In this document: piece by piece, positions 25,961-34,866 of the stretch
Layout: every line of letters starts with the position of its first letter
Numbering within the stretch: the first letter of the stretch is position 1
DNA from: Helicobacter pylori PMSS1
GTDB taxonomy: Bacteria > Campylobacterota > Campylobacteria > Campylobacterales > Arcobacteraceae
DNA: 46,181 bases
Reading direction: 5' to 3'
Assembly (NCBI GenBank): GCA_945883785.1
Contig: CAMCYD010000005.1
Span: forward strand, 1-46,181
Notes under the pieces: generated by a model
Seen by the model: only the letters and a program-made list of their open reading frames with translations
Databases searched by the model: none
What the model was told of the DNA's origin: nothing
Position numbers and translations under genes: made by a program

Positions 25961-26920
25961 ATGAGAATAGCACATTTTTTCCCCGTATTGATTACTGTAT
26001 ACATTTTTTCTGGTTGTGCAAATAAAATTGCATTACCAACAGTTAATAATCATTCATATATAAAGATTTTGGAACCTATTGACGGATATTATGAAAATAA
26101 AGTAGGAGTAGCAAAGAAGATATCAATTAGTAATTATGAATTTAATAATAAATATAATTTGCTAACATGGGCTAAAGATAACTACAAAACAATTTGTTTC
26201 TCAACAAAAATTTGTTTAATTGATGCTTTAAACAATGGATATTTTTCTCATTCTGCTATAAAAGGAAGGGATGAACTATATCCATTAGTCAAACCCGTTA
26301 AATATTTAGAATATACCGCCTTAGATGCCCCTACGATATTTCATGACCAAAAAGTGAAGATTGGAGTTAATATTATTTTTATGCCACCTTTAAATAGCAA
26401 TTCAATAAAAGAAGTAGGCGAATCAATGTATGAAAAAGTTAATCAATTTGTTTTTGATACATACAACACCCAAGTTAACCAGAAAATATTAAATATGGAA
26501 TTAAATAAGAAGTATGATTTATTGGTATGGCCAAAAAATGAGTATAAAACAATTTGTGAAAAAAATATTTGTCTATTAGATGTGAATAATAGTGGTATAT
26601 TTAATTATTATGCAATAAAGCACGAATCTGAAATTTTTCCACTAGATAAACCTTTTGATTACAAATCTGTTCAAAATATCACATATAATGATGATTCTTT
26701 TAAATATCAAGTCTTATATCAAGGAAAAATTGGTAACAAGATAAAAATATCATTTAGGGAGTTTAAAAACGATATGGTAAGACCCGCTTTTACTCAGGAT
26801 ATTGAATATGAACTTGAACTTACTAAGCCGACAATTATTGGCTTTAAAGGATTAAGAATTGAAGTATCAAAGGCAACTAATCAAAATATTACATACTCTG
26901 TAATAAAAGACTATAATTAG
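25961..26920 (+). CDS. Lipoprotein with duplicated Cys-pair domain, function unknown
   Basis: A 319-residue exported protein. The signal peptide ends in a lipobox (VYIFSGC, Cys19), so it should be membrane-anchored. Residues ~58-115 and ~178-235 are clear internal repeats: each has NKYNLLTW or KKYDLLVW, then YKTIC followed after a few residues by ICLID or ICLLD, then a F-x-x-x-AIK segment and LxKPxxY. Each repeat thus has a close Cys pair that could form a disulfide or bind metal. The frame is open upstream into the lyase gene, but AAGG and the signal peptide fix the start at 25961. I do not recognise the family. Its place between the lyase and the ketoreductase suggests a role in pigment placement at the envelope. 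Confidence 0.72.
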   Translation: MRIAHFFPVLITVYIFSGCANKIALPTVNNHSYIKILEPIDGYYENKVGVAKKISISNYEFNNKYNLLTWAKDNYKTICFSTKICLIDALNNGYFSHSAIKGRDELYPLVKPVKYLEYTALDAPTIFHDQKVKIGVNIIFMPPLNSNSIKEVGESMYEKVNQFVFDTYNTQVNQKILNMELNKKYDLLVWPKNEYKTICEKNICLLDVNNSGIFNYYAIKHESEIFPLDKPFDYKSVQNITYNDDSFKYQVLYQGKIGNKIKISFREFKNDMVRPAFTQDIEYELELTKPTIIGFKGLRIEVSKATNQNITYSVIKDYN

Positions 26921-26934
26921 CAAAAGTAGCAATA

Positions 26935-27636
26935 ATGGAAAAGTTAAAAGTATTAATCACTGGTGCAACTGGCTCAATTGGTGAGGCGATAGTAAAGGAA
27001 TATTCTAAAAATGGATATTTTGTTTATATACATTATCATTCAAATATTACAAAAGCAAAAGCTCTTTTAGCGGAGATACAAGAGGGTGAACTTATCACTT
27101 TTGATATATCAAACAAAGAGTCTATTAAAAATGCATTAGAAAATTTGAAAGTAGATGTGCTTATCAATAATGCTGGGATTATTCAAGATAATCTTTTCTT
27201 TTTTATGGAAGATACACAATGGGAAGATGTCATAAATGTTAACTTAAATAGTAATTTTTATATTACAAAATTAATCTCAAAACATATGATAATGAATAAA
27301 AAAGGAAGTATTGTAAATGTGGCTTCAGTATCTGGACTGTGTGGAAATGCTGGTCAAGCAAATTATTCAGCTTCAAAAGGTGGAGTGATTGCTTTGACAA
27401 AAACTTTAGCCATTGAGCTTGGAAGATACAATATTAGAGTCAATGCAATAGCTCCAGGGATTATTCAATCAGCTATGATTGAAAATATTCCTAATATCCA
27501 AGATTTAAAGAAATCTATTCCATTAAAAAGATTTGGCACATCAGAAGAAGTTGCAAAATGTGCTTATTTTATAGGAGCTGATGCGACTTATGTAAGTGGA
27601 GAGGTACTTAACATTAGTGGTGCGATGGTTAGATAA
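26935..27636 (+). CDS. 3-oxoacyl-ACP reductase (FabG-like ketoreductase)
   Basis: A 233-residue short-chain dehydrogenase. The NADP-binding motif is LITGATGSIGEAIV, followed by LINNAGI, and the catalytic set is Ser131, Tyr144 and Lys148 in ASVSGLCGNAGQANYSASKGG. The AIAPGII and C-terminal YVSGEVLNISG are typical of FabG. It would reduce the beta-keto group in each elongation round of the polyene. It is equivalent by role to ApeQ of E. coli. The gene lies 14 bases after the lipoprotein gene and two bases before the next one. Confidence 0.93.
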   Translation: MEKLKVLITGATGSIGEAIVKEYSKNGYFVYIHYHSNITKAKALLAEIQEGELITFDISNKESIKNALENLKVDVLINNAGIIQDNLFFFMEDTQWEDVINVNLNSNFYITKLISKHMIMNKKGSIVNVASVSGLCGNAGQANYSASKGGVIALTKTLAIELGRYNIRVNAIAPGIIQSAMIENIPNIQDLKKSIPLKRFGTSEEVAKCAYFIGADATYVSGEVLNISGAMVR

Positions 27637-27638
27637 TA

Positions 27639-28049
27639 GTGAAATTCCTCTTCTCTTTACTTTTTGCACCAATACTATTTTTGTTCGTAAAATATTATGA
27701 TACTACATTGAATAATGTATTATTTTTAAAAGCTTTCCCCCTTGTTATTTCATCATTTTATACGATTTTGATGGTAATGTCTTATATAAAAAACGAATCT
27801 ATCATTATATATTTTGCAAAAAAGTTTACTAAAAAAGATATTTCACAAAAAGAGCAAGAATATATTCATAAGTCAACATTATTTTGGATATTTGTAAGTT
27901 GTGTTAATATTATTATTCATTCGGTCATATTTTTTGATAATGACGATGTAATTTGGGTATTTTATAGTTCTATTGGGTGGTATTTTTTATTTGCTATTGC
28001 TGGAATTTGCCAGTTTCTTCATAGAAAATTTGTATTTTTGAAAGGTTAA
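27639..28049 (+). CDS. Small membrane protein of the aryl polyene cluster
   Basis: A 136-residue protein with four predicted hydrophobic helices (residues ~3-18, 25-47, 83-100, 105-127) and a cytoplasmic charged loop rich in Lys and Glu (ITKKDISQKEQEYI-type). It begins with GTG two bases after the ketoreductase stop. Small polytopic proteins (COG4648-like) recur next to the acyl-ACP ligase in aryl polyene and xanthomonadin clusters, and position and size fit that group. The assignment is by context; no catalytic motif is visible. Confidence 0.62.
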   Translation: MKFLFSLLFAPILFLFVKYYDTTLNNVLFLKAFPLVISSFYTILMVMSYIKNESIIIYFAKKFTKKDISQKEQEYIHKSTLFWIFVSCVNIIIHSVIFFDNDDVIWVFYSSIGWYFLFAIAGICQFLHRKFVFLKG

Positions 28050-28051
28050 AA

Positions 28052-29221
28052 ATGATGCTGAAAATATTAAATGATGAGGGTACAACAACTGTTCATACAA
28101 TATCAAAAGAAACTATAGTCAATTCAAAGCCTATAGATTTTATAAGTTCCACACAAAAAGAAACCAATGTTTTAAAAATTATTGATGCCTATTATAGTGG
28201 AAATAAAACGATATTATTTGACAGTAGCAATAAAGCAATTGTAGATAAAGTTAAGAATTTTGATTTGAATTTATTAAATACATATGATTTTTCCATGATG
28301 TTCTTTACGAGTGGAAGTACAGGTAATCCAGTTGGTGCATTAAAAACAAAAAATAATCTAGAAGAAGAAGTCAAAGTTTTTAGTAAATTGATAGAAAATT
28401 ACAACATTAAACAAGTGATTGTAACGGTTCCATTTATCCATATTTATGGTACTTTAGTTGGTCTTTTGTACCCACTTTTAAACAATATAGATATAGTTTT
28501 GAAAGAACATTTCTTACCTTTTAACTTGCTAGAAACTATCAAAGACAATAGCTTAATCGTGACAACACCTTTGTATATTGAATCATTGTTAAAAACTAAT
28601 GAAAATCTAGATATGAAAACATCATTATTTGTAAGTTCAACAGCACCATTATCCAAAGAAAGTGCGAAACAATTTTCTCAAAAATTTAATACAAATGTTA
28701 TGCAACTTTTTGGTTCAACTGAAACAAGTGGTATAGGATATAAGTATAATGATGACGAGTTGTGGACACCTTTTGAGAATGTTACAATATCAGTTAATCA
28801 AGAAAATGAATTGATAGTTCAATCCCCCTTTGTTTCAGAATTTTTATACGAAAATGATTTTAAAAGCACAAGTGGGCTAATTCAAACATTTGATTATATT
28901 GAACAATATGAAAATAAATTTAAGCTCATAGGTAGAAGTTCCAAAATTTTTAAAGTTGCAGGAAAACGATATTCAACAGTTCAAATAGAAACAATACTTG
29001 AGAATATAGATGGCATTTCAAAAGCACTCGTTTTTGTAAGTCACAATGATTTAAACAATGAGTTTTTAGATATTTTACTTGAAACTACAAGAGATTTCTC
29101 TACTTTAGAAATAAAACAAATTTTACGAGAACAACTTTCAAACTTGAAATTTCCACTTCAACTAAAATTTGTAGATAAAATAGCAGTAAATAGTGTTGGG
29201 AAAAAACTAAAAATTAACTAA
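28052..29221 (+). CDS. AMP-forming acyl/aryl-ACP ligase (ApeH-like)
   Basis: A 389-residue adenylate-forming enzyme, short for the superfamily because the N-terminal subdomain is reduced. The ATP loop is MFFTSGSTGNPVGALK (residues ~83-98), the A5-type motif is LFGSTETSGIGY, and the A8-type hinge is LIGRSSKIFKVAGKRYS. The C-terminal catalytic Lys is in NSVGKKLKIN. In aryl polyene pathways such an enzyme activates the aryl carboxylate starter and loads it onto an ACP; with the adjacent ammonia-lyase, coumarate or cinnamate is the likely substrate. Its last codon overlaps the convergent outer-membrane protein gene. Confidence 0.86.
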   Translation: MMLKILNDEGTTTVHTISKETIVNSKPIDFISSTQKETNVLKIIDAYYSGNKTILFDSSNKAIVDKVKNFDLNLLNTYDFSMMFFTSGSTGNPVGALKTKNNLEEEVKVFSKLIENYNIKQVIVTVPFIHIYGTLVGLLYPLLNNIDIVLKEHFLPFNLLETIKDNSLIVTTPLYIESLLKTNENLDMKTSLFVSSTAPLSKESAKQFSQKFNTNVMQLFGSTETSGIGYKYNDDELWTPFENVTISVNQENELIVQSPFVSEFLYENDFKSTSGLIQTFDYIEQYENKFKLIGRSSKIFKVAGKRYSTVQIETILENIDGISKALVFVSHNDLNNEFLDILLETTRDFSTLEIKQILREQLSNLKFPLQLKFVDKIAVNSVGKKLKIN

Positions 29222-30015
29222 TTTTTAAAAATATAACTAAAAGCCAGTCCATAAAAGAGTGCATTTTCTTTACTAACCAAAGGTGAGTCAGTGAAAACTG
29301 CATGATTTAAATTGTAGTAACGGATAAATGCTCCAAGCCAGATATTTTCGAAAGCTGTAGAGGATAATCCAAGTGTTGTTTTCCATCCGCCATAACCACC
29401 TTTACTATGATACTCTTCTCGTTTTTCTGTCATATCATTGGAAGTAACCTCATAAAAATAATTATTATATTTTCTTGTATTGTATGAAGGACCGGAACTA
29501 AATTCAATTTGAGAAGTATGTTGTAGATAATATTTGATGTATAGATTTGGATTTGTCACATATCCTTGATGATTTAAATCTGAAAAATCTGTTGAAAGTA
29601 TAATCCGAATAGGCATTTCAAAACTAAGATAACCTTTTTTATCTTCAAAATGAATAAGTTTGTAAATAAAGTTTGGTCCAATTTCCAAAGTAGGGTCAAG
29701 TTGCTTCATCCCTGTTCGTAAAGAATGTATAGAATCTTTAACAGGAAGGGTACCGCTTAAACTAATATCTATTTCAAAATTTGCAGATCGATAGAGATGA
29801 TTGAAAATAGTATTTTTTTCTATGGTGAGATTTTTGCTTGTATAATAAATATATGGGTAAGGGACGAGATAATTTTTCTGCCCAGAAGAGCCAATATACT
29901 CAGGGAGGGAAATATAAGCTATCCCTCCACCAAGATTTAAATTGGTATTTTCATCACTAGCAACTATTTGGTTTAATAAAATAATTAAAAAAATAATTGC
30001 TTTGAGTAAAGACAT
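29218..30015 (-). CDS. MipA/OmpV-family outer-membrane beta-barrel protein
   Basis: A 265-residue outer-membrane protein with a signal peptide (cleavage after IVAS). It has alternating amphipathic strands and a terminal aromatic/hydrophobic strand (FYGLAFSYIFKN). The N-terminal mature part GGGIAYISLPEYIGSSGQKNYLVPYPYIYY matches the MipA/OmpV pattern of a P-x-Y-x-GS element followed by a Pro-Tyr strand. Such proteins are scaffolds or porin-like barrels of unclear role. It is the last gene of the minus block, convergent with the ligase gene, and may take part in pigment anchoring or export across the outer membrane. Confidence 0.72.
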   Translation of the reverse strand: MSLLKAIIFLIILLNQIVASDENTNLNLGGGIAYISLPEYIGSSGQKNYLVPYPYIYYTSKNLTIEKNTIFNHLYRSANFEIDISLSGTLPVKDSIHSLRTGMKQLDPTLEIGPNFIYKLIHFEDKKGYLSFEMPIRIILSTDFSDLNHQGYVTNPNLYIKYYLQHTSQIEFSSGPSYNTRKYNNYFYEVTSNDMTEKREEYHSKGGYGGWKTTLGLSSTAFENIWLGAFIRYYNLNHAVFTDSPLVSKENALFYGLAFSYIFKN

Positions 30016-30086
30016 TATCTATTTTGTTCATTACTGACTATGTTTAGTCACCTATTCGACTATTCTTAGCTGGATTATTTAACCAT

Positions 30087-30536
30087 TTAGCAGTATCTTT
30101 TGCTTATAGCACCAATACATCTACCAAGAACAGAACAAGAACCTTTAAAGCCACCAAATGCGCCACCTCCAGATCGTCTCATATCACTAAAATTAGCAAC
30201 TTCTACCCCATTTTCATAAAGCACACCTTTTACTGTCACAAACTTATTGTGCCCAAGAAAAGCATTTCCAGAAGATACGGCATCAACAATCGATAATTTT
30301 AAATATTTTCCCTCTTTTGGTTCAGTTTCAGTTTTTGTAACAGTAAAGCCTTGTTTTGAAGCTTCTTGTTCAAATAATTGAACTTGTTGCTCAGGTAAGT
30401 TACATTCAGACAAAATTGTATTTTGAATATTTGAAGAATTTTCATATGCAGCCACATTGCTAACATAAATATCCCCACCTGCAAAAACACAACTTGACAA
30501 TCCCACTAAAAGACTTGCTACCATAATACTTTTCAT
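30087..30536 (-). CDS. Small exported protein, C-terminus disrupted by a frameshift
   Basis: As read this encodes 149 residues with a signal peptide (VASLLVGLSSCVFAGG). Cleavage after VFA is most likely, though LSSC could also act as a lipobox. The C-terminal region SDMRRSGGGAFGGFKGSCSVLGRCIGAIS is followed by an abrupt KRYC and stop. Removing one A from the AAAA run there opens a further frame that gives KDTAKWLNNPAKNSRIGD and ends at 30044, which looks like a natural amphipathic end. The sequence therefore has either a recent +1 mutation or an assembly error. The start at 30536 is chosen because GGAG directly abuts the upstream ATG at 30542 but lies six bases from this one. Function unknown. 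Confidence 0.65.
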   Translation of the reverse strand: MKSIMVASLLVGLSSCVFAGGDIYVSNVAAYENSSNIQNTILSECNLPEQQVQLFEQEASKQGFTVTKTETEPKEGKYLKLSIVDAVSSGNAFLGHNKFVTVKGVLYENGVEVANFSDMRRSGGGAFGGFKGSCSVLGRCIGAISKRYC

Positions 30537-30556
30537 TTTCATCTCCTATTTTTTAT

Positions 30557-31162
30557 TTAAAATTTATATTGTAATGCCAAATATGGCATACCTGTTGTTT
30601 GTGTATAACTCTCTGTTGTATAACCATAATTACTAGAAACAGTTTCTTCAACATCCACTAAAGTTCCAGTATATCCAAGTCGTACACCCAATCCATGTAA
30701 AAAATTTGGTTCATACTGAATAACGGCTCCATAGTTCAATCCAACACCCGCATCGTCTACAAAAGTTTGTTGTTTTTGATTCATTTTCAAAGAACTTAAT
30801 CCTAATATTGCCGACACTCTCAACTGAGAATTAAGCATACTGTAGCCAACATTTACATTCAAACTAGTTGATTCTGGAGTGAACTCTACTTGTTTTGTTT
30901 GGCTATTTGAAATATCACCATAATTAGTTTGTGCTAATTCAATTGCTACTACATTATTAAATTGATATCCAGCATAGATGTGCGTACCAGAATCTCCTTC
31001 GTATGTTTTAGTATTATATGTGCTATCATTACTCATTGATGACGAACCAGCTCCTACACCAATATAAAAACCTTTTTTATTTGGGGCTACATCTTCAGTC
31101 TCAAGTGCAAACAAGCTACTCATGACACCAATAATACAACTTCCAATGATTATGTTTTTCAT
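30557..31162 (-). CDS. Outer-membrane beta-barrel protein (OmpA/OmpW-like small barrel)
   Basis: A 201-residue exported protein with a signal peptide ending in LFALE. It has about eight predicted amphipathic strands: GFYIGVGAGSSS, THIYAGYQFNNVVAIELAQTNYG, SLNVNVGYSML, LRVSAILGLSSLKM, GLNYGAVIQY, GLGVRLGYTG and PYLALQYKF. The final Phe is the usual outer-membrane insertion signal. It belongs to the generic small-porin/opacity-like barrel class, and nothing indicates a specific ligand. AAAGGA precedes the ATG. It is in the minus-strand block between the PlsC-like gene and the small exported protein. Confidence 0.78.
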   Translation of the reverse strand: MKNIIIGSCIIGVMSSLFALETEDVAPNKKGFYIGVGAGSSSMSNDSTYNTKTYEGDSGTHIYAGYQFNNVVAIELAQTNYGDISNSQTKQVEFTPESTSLNVNVGYSMLNSQLRVSAILGLSSLKMNQKQQTFVDDAGVGLNYGAVIQYEPNFLHGLGVRLGYTGTLVDVEETVSSNYGYTTESYTQTTGMPYLALQYKF

Positions 31163-31218
31163 TCTTTTTCCTTTAATTAAATTGCTCCTAATCTTACAAA
31201 CTAAATACTTAGGTTCAA

Positions 31219-31902
31219 CTAAAGTGAAATTAAATTTTTAGTTTGAGCTTCATAAATAGCCTTTACTGATTGTTCCATATTTTCAAACCAATCTTTCTGC
31301 GAAGAATCTACCGTGTCTAAATAAATAACTTTCACAACCCCAGGAGTTGATATAAATGTTTTTGTATCCAATCTTTTTCTTGTACCTATCAATACAATAG
31401 GCTGTACTGCAAGGTGTAGTTTTTCAGTAATCAATTTAGCACCAACTTGAAATTTGGCGATTTCATCATTATCTCCTCTGGTTCCTTCTGGAAATATCCC
31501 AATAGGTCTTTTTGCTGATATCTCTTGTTTAGCTCTATGAAGTAGTGTTGTTAAAGAACTTCTTTTTGTTGGATTTATGAGTATCAAATTTGGGAATTTA
31601 AAAATCCATCCAAAGACGGGCACTTTCGCTAACTTTTCATTTGCTACCCATGCTATATCTTTTGGGTGAAGATGGTCAAGTAGTGTGATATCAAACATTG
31701 AATTATGATTTAAGACTATCACATCTGCATCTGGATTTAAGGCTCCTATTTCTTCAATCTTTACCCCAATAAGCTTAACCATAGAATATGCCCAAAATTT
31801 ACGAATAGTAAAAATCTTACTTCTAAATAAATACATGCATACAATTACAACCAGCAATGAAAGAAATGAGTAAATACCCATCAAAAACCCTTTAAAATTC
31901 AC
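31219..31902 (-). CDS. PlsC-like 1-acyl-glycerol-3-phosphate acyltransferase
   Basis: A 227-residue membrane-associated acyltransferase with an N-terminal hydrophobic helix. Block I is VLNHNSMFDITLLD (H-x4-D), block II is the KVPVFGWIFKF region, block III is IGIFPEGTRGDND, and block IV is the VQPIVLIG segment. The GTG start at 31902 overlaps the stop of the MMPL gene (GTGA) and has AAAGGAG upstream, so the frame upstream is not used. PlsC-like genes are regular members of aryl polyene clusters next to MMPL exporters, and this copy probably acylates the anchor of the pigment; a housekeeping role in phospholipid synthesis is less likely given the context. Confidence 0.88.
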   Translation of the reverse strand: MNFKGFLMGIYSFLSLLVVIVCMYLFRSKIFTIRKFWAYSMVKLIGVKIEEIGALNPDADVIVLNHNSMFDITLLDHLHPKDIAWVANEKLAKVPVFGWIFKFPNLILINPTKRSSLTTLLHRAKQEISAKRPIGIFPEGTRGDNDEIAKFQVGAKLITEKLHLAVQPIVLIGTRKRLDTKTFISTPGVVKVIYLDTVDSSQKDWFENMEQSVKAIYEAQTKNLISL

Positions 31903-34046
31903 TTTGACTCCTTTTGAATATTGATATCGTGATATTGAAATAATAATAAAAATAAAATTCCACAAATCCCAATAATAGCTATAGATGCTATCGAAAACAA
32001 TGAGTTTATATCACTAAAAATAAGTACACCAAATCCAGCAAAAGTACTAGTCAATGAATACACTATAGCAAGCATTGCATTATGAGATAAATTCTTTTCA
32101 TTCATATAGATTCCATAATCAACTGCCATCGAAATTATAACAAATAGCATAAATATATGCATAATATTGAGTTGGACAAAAGTACCATAAAAGAATATTA
32201 ACGATAGTGGAAAAATTATATATGAAAAAGTTTGCAAAAATCTTCTTTTAGTGGCAACGAGTATTATAGATATAATAATAAACAGGATGATTGTTCCGAT
32301 AATTACCAATTCATCATAAAATTTTGTCAATGAATTCTTAAATAATTCACCACCTTGTGCATTTTTAGTGAATGGTAAAGAAAGTATTTGAGGTAATGCT
32401 TCATTGCTCACAATAGCAGAACCAATATATTCTGTACCATCAAATACTAAATCAATTCCAAAACTTTGAATCATTTCTACCGTATAGTTTGGAAATGGTG
32501 GATTTAATACTTGTGTATTGTAAGTATTATCAAAATAACCTTTTTTAAATCCAACTTTCTCTGAATTATGTTTTATTTCTTTGTGTAGTGCTTCAAAATC
32601 AAAGTTTTTTATTGCTTGTTGTTTGATTGCGTATTCTTCTCTTGAAAGAAGAGATGCCATTCCAACTGTAGCATTTTTATCAATATTATGAATACTCTTA
32701 GCATTGATAATCAACTCATTTATACTATTTCCAGTGATTAAAATAGTTGTTTTGTTGTTTTGTCCTAAGTTTGATTTGAAGAAATACTCACTTTCTATAA
32801 GTTTTTTATTTTGGTAGTCAAGAGTTTTGATATTAAAATCGAAAGTTGTATAAAATGAAGAATAAATTATCATAAGAAAAGAAATTAAAACAATAATATA
32901 GCCTTTTATATGAAATTTAGTATTAAATCTTTTTACTGCGTATGGTTCAATAAATTTTATCCCAAGATGAGGATAAATAAAAGCAAAATGTATATAAGCG
33001 ATAGTGAGTGATACAGCAGTGAAAAATGAAATTTGCCTAATGAGTGGAAAATCAACAAAAGATATCATTAGAAAAGCTACCACAGTAGTAAGATAGCCAT
33101 AAAAGACCGATTTATTAAAGCCGAGTTTTTTATCATAATGATTGTGCAAGTAATGATGAAACATATAGTCAATCGAAACAGAGGTAATAGCAATACTAAA
33201 AGTTAGTGCAATAATTGATATTTGTGGAAATATATAAAATAAAATAATTTGTGTTGCTATAACTGAAGTGACTAAAGTTATTACGATATTGACAAACAGA
33301 TATATATTTTTGAGAAGAATGATATAAAGTAATCCAAGTAATATTGTAGAAATAAATATTATTTTATTTGCATCATCTTTGGTTGCTTGAGAATTTTCAA
33401 CATGATAATAGATAGGGCTAAATGATTTCACATTATCATACTTAGTTAAAATCTTTTGTATATAATCGTATGTTTGAGTTTTTGAAATAGTTTCTGGTGC
33501 TGAATTTATTGTAAAAATAGCAAGATAACCATAATTATCCAAAGCTAAATAGCCGTCTTTAAATTTTATGCTATTTGATGATGGGGGGTTTGTTTTAAGT
33601 ATATTAAATGGGTCTTCTTTATTAATATCAACATAATAAGATGAATTTATTATCTCTTCATACAAAGTTGACAAAGTGGTACTTACATTTATATCTTTAC
33701 TATTTTTGTATCTGAAATCATTAAGATACAACTTGTAAATTTGTTTAAAATCTTGTAAATTTTGATTATTAAATTGTGTATTAACTGCAACCAATTTGCT
33801 ATTTGAAAGTAATTCATTTTGAATATTTTTTAATTTTTCCAATTCAACTGCTTCAAAACCTTGTACCGCAACTAATAAAATCTTTCCAGTATTGAACTGT
33901 TCCATCAGGGAATAAACTTTTTTGTCTTCTTCCCCAAGAATAGTTGATAAGTTTGTGGAAATATTTTGATAAGGTTGTATTATAAAATAAATAAAAAGTA
34001 GAAAACTAAATATGAAAAAATTTGAAAATTTAATGTATTGTTTCAA
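31899..34046 (-). CDS. MMPL/RND-type exporter
   Basis: A 715-residue membrane protein with two repeats of the RND-like topology. Each repeat has one helix (residue ~10 and ~375), a large periplasmic domain, then five helices. Helix groups are seen at ~228-355 (IIFISTILLGLLYIILLKNIY onward) and ~580-710 (IIGTIILFIIISIILVATKRR onward). Short conserved spots are SVSIDYMFHHYLH and MAVDYGIYMNEKN, the second-half equivalent. It is of the type that moves aryl polyene lipids or their precursors from the inner membrane (ApeM-like). It starts inside the end of the LolA-like gene and ends inside the PlsC-like gene, so the three are co-translated. Confidence 0.86.
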   Translation of the reverse strand: MKQYIKFSNFFIFSFLLFIYFIIQPYQNISTNLSTILGEEDKKVYSLMEQFNTGKILLVAVQGFEAVELEKLKNIQNELLSNSKLVAVNTQFNNQNLQDFKQIYKLYLNDFRYKNSKDINVSTTLSTLYEEIINSSYYVDINKEDPFNILKTNPPSSNSIKFKDGYLALDNYGYLAIFTINSAPETISKTQTYDYIQKILTKYDNVKSFSPIYYHVENSQATKDDANKIIFISTILLGLLYIILLKNIYLFVNIVITLVTSVIATQIILFYIFPQISIIALTFSIAITSVSIDYMFHHYLHNHYDKKLGFNKSVFYGYLTTVVAFLMISFVDFPLIRQISFFTAVSLTIAYIHFAFIYPHLGIKFIEPYAVKRFNTKFHIKGYIIVLISFLMIIYSSFYTTFDFNIKTLDYQNKKLIESEYFFKSNLGQNNKTTILITGNSINELIINAKSIHNIDKNATVGMASLLSREEYAIKQQAIKNFDFEALHKEIKHNSEKVGFKKGYFDNTYNTQVLNPPFPNYTVEMIQSFGIDLVFDGTEYIGSAIVSNEALPQILSLPFTKNAQGGELFKNSLTKFYDELVIIGTIILFIIISIILVATKRRFLQTFSYIIFPLSLIFFYGTFVQLNIMHIFMLFVIISMAVDYGIYMNEKNLSHNAMLAIVYSLTSTFAGFGVLIFSDINSLFSIASIAIIGICGILFLLLFQYHDINIQKESK

Positions 34047-34506
34047 TGGTTATCTTATCACTATTTGACATATTTATCGTAATTGTTTCAATTTGTTTTC
34101 TATTTTTCAAGATTTCAATAGAAGTAATTGCTTTGCTCACCTTTTTTTTTGCTTCTAAAAAAATAGCATTTTGTGATATTTTGACCATAAAGAGCTCATT
34201 TAAGACTGTGTAATTATCTTCTGTTATTGATGTAAGTATTATCTTCATATATTCAAAATGAGGGTATTTTGTATATAAATATTCCTTTATTTTACCATTG
34301 TTTTGTATTGTCATTTTATTATTATCGTAAATGATTGTTTCTTTATTTGGCTTCGTATAAACTAAAGATAAAACATCATTTTTTATCTCTAAAGCACCAT
34401 ACAAAACTCTTGTCGAATCAATTGAATCAATATATCTTGTTTCTTTAAAAGGCATATCAGCAAAGATAAACATAGGAAAAATAAGGATTAATATTAAAAA
34501 TTTCAT
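34030..34506 (-). CDS. LolA-like periplasmic lipid carrier
   Basis: A 158-residue periplasmic protein with a signal peptide (MKFLILILIFPMFIFAD) and a beta-rich body. The body has the half-barrel pattern of LolA-like carriers: FKETRYIDSIDSTRVLYGALEI, then paired strands to IETITINMSNSDKITIETI. LolA-like proteins next to an MMPL exporter are standard in aryl polyene clusters and probably accept the lipid for transfer to the outer membrane. An upstream in-frame ATG at 34530 exists, but the signal peptide fits 34506. A TATAAT at 34518-34513 (minus) ends only about seven bases before this ATG, so the transcript may be leaderless or start further upstream. Confidence 0.75.
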   Translation of the reverse strand: MKFLILILIFPMFIFADMPFKETRYIDSIDSTRVLYGALEIKNDVLSLVYTKPNKETIIYDNNKMTIQNNGKIKEYLYTKYPHFEYMKIILTSITEDNYTVLNELFMVKISQNAIFLEAKKKVSKAITSIEILKNRKQIETITINMSNSDKITIETIH

Positions 34507-34550
34507 TCGGCAATTATAGGAATGTTTCATTTAATTGTAGCTTTTATAAG

Positions 34551-34568
34551 TAATTTTTGAGTAAAATC
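34551..34568 (+). promoter_or_regulatory. Promoter of the right-hand + block
   Basis: TTTTTGAGTAAAATCC (34555-34570) nearly repeats the sequence before rpsF (TTTTTGATAAAATCC) and has the same -10-like TAAAAT. It lies ~30 bases before the ACP start, with AAAGGA in the short leader. The divergent minus block starts ~45 bases away, so both blocks are read outward from this 90-base gap. Confidence 0.5.
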
Positions 34569-34596
34569 CTCACCATTAATATTAAAGGAATATCAC

Positions 34597-34866
34597 ATGA
34601 TTACAAGTAAAGATTTTAAAGAAGTTCTAATAAAGTATCTTAATTTAGAAGATATAACTGCGGATGAAATAGATGATGAGGCAAGATTGTTTGGAGATGA
34701 TGGACTTGGTTTGGATTCTGTTGATTCGATAGAATTAGTTTTGGCAATAGAAAAAGAGTATCAAGTTAAAATAACAGACACAAAACAATACGATACAATA
34801 TTTGCCTCTATTAAAAATCTTTTACACTACATCAATGAAAAAAGAGAGGAAAATAACTCTCTTTAA
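34597..34866 (+). CDS. Acyl carrier protein 1
   Basis: An 89-residue acidic ACP. The phosphopantetheine attachment site is Ser41 in GLGLDSVDSIELVLAIE, with helix III following (TKQYDTIFASIKNLLHYI). It would carry either the aryl starter or the growing polyene. It is the first gene of the right-hand + block and overlaps the ABC ATPase start by one base (TAATG). A second ACP lies at 36890; two ACPs (ApeE and ApeF in E. coli) are a hallmark of aryl polyene systems. A phosphopantetheinyl transferase gene is not in the window. Confidence 0.93.
   Translation: MITSKDFKEVLIKYLNLEDITADEIDDEARLFGDDGLGLDSVDSIELVLAIEKEYQVKITDTKQYDTIFASIKNLLHYINEKREENNSL

Noticed and set aside
31219-31902. Treating the PlsC-like gene as the housekeeping phospholipid acyltransferase.
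   Set aside because: It is overlapped with the MMPL exporter in the pigment cluster, where such genes are regular members; the housekeeping copy is expected elsewhere.
33580-33600. A run of six G in the MMPL gene as a phase-variation tract.
   Set aside because: It is shorter than the usual 8-12 base tracts of switching genes in this group, and both flanks are normal coding sequence.
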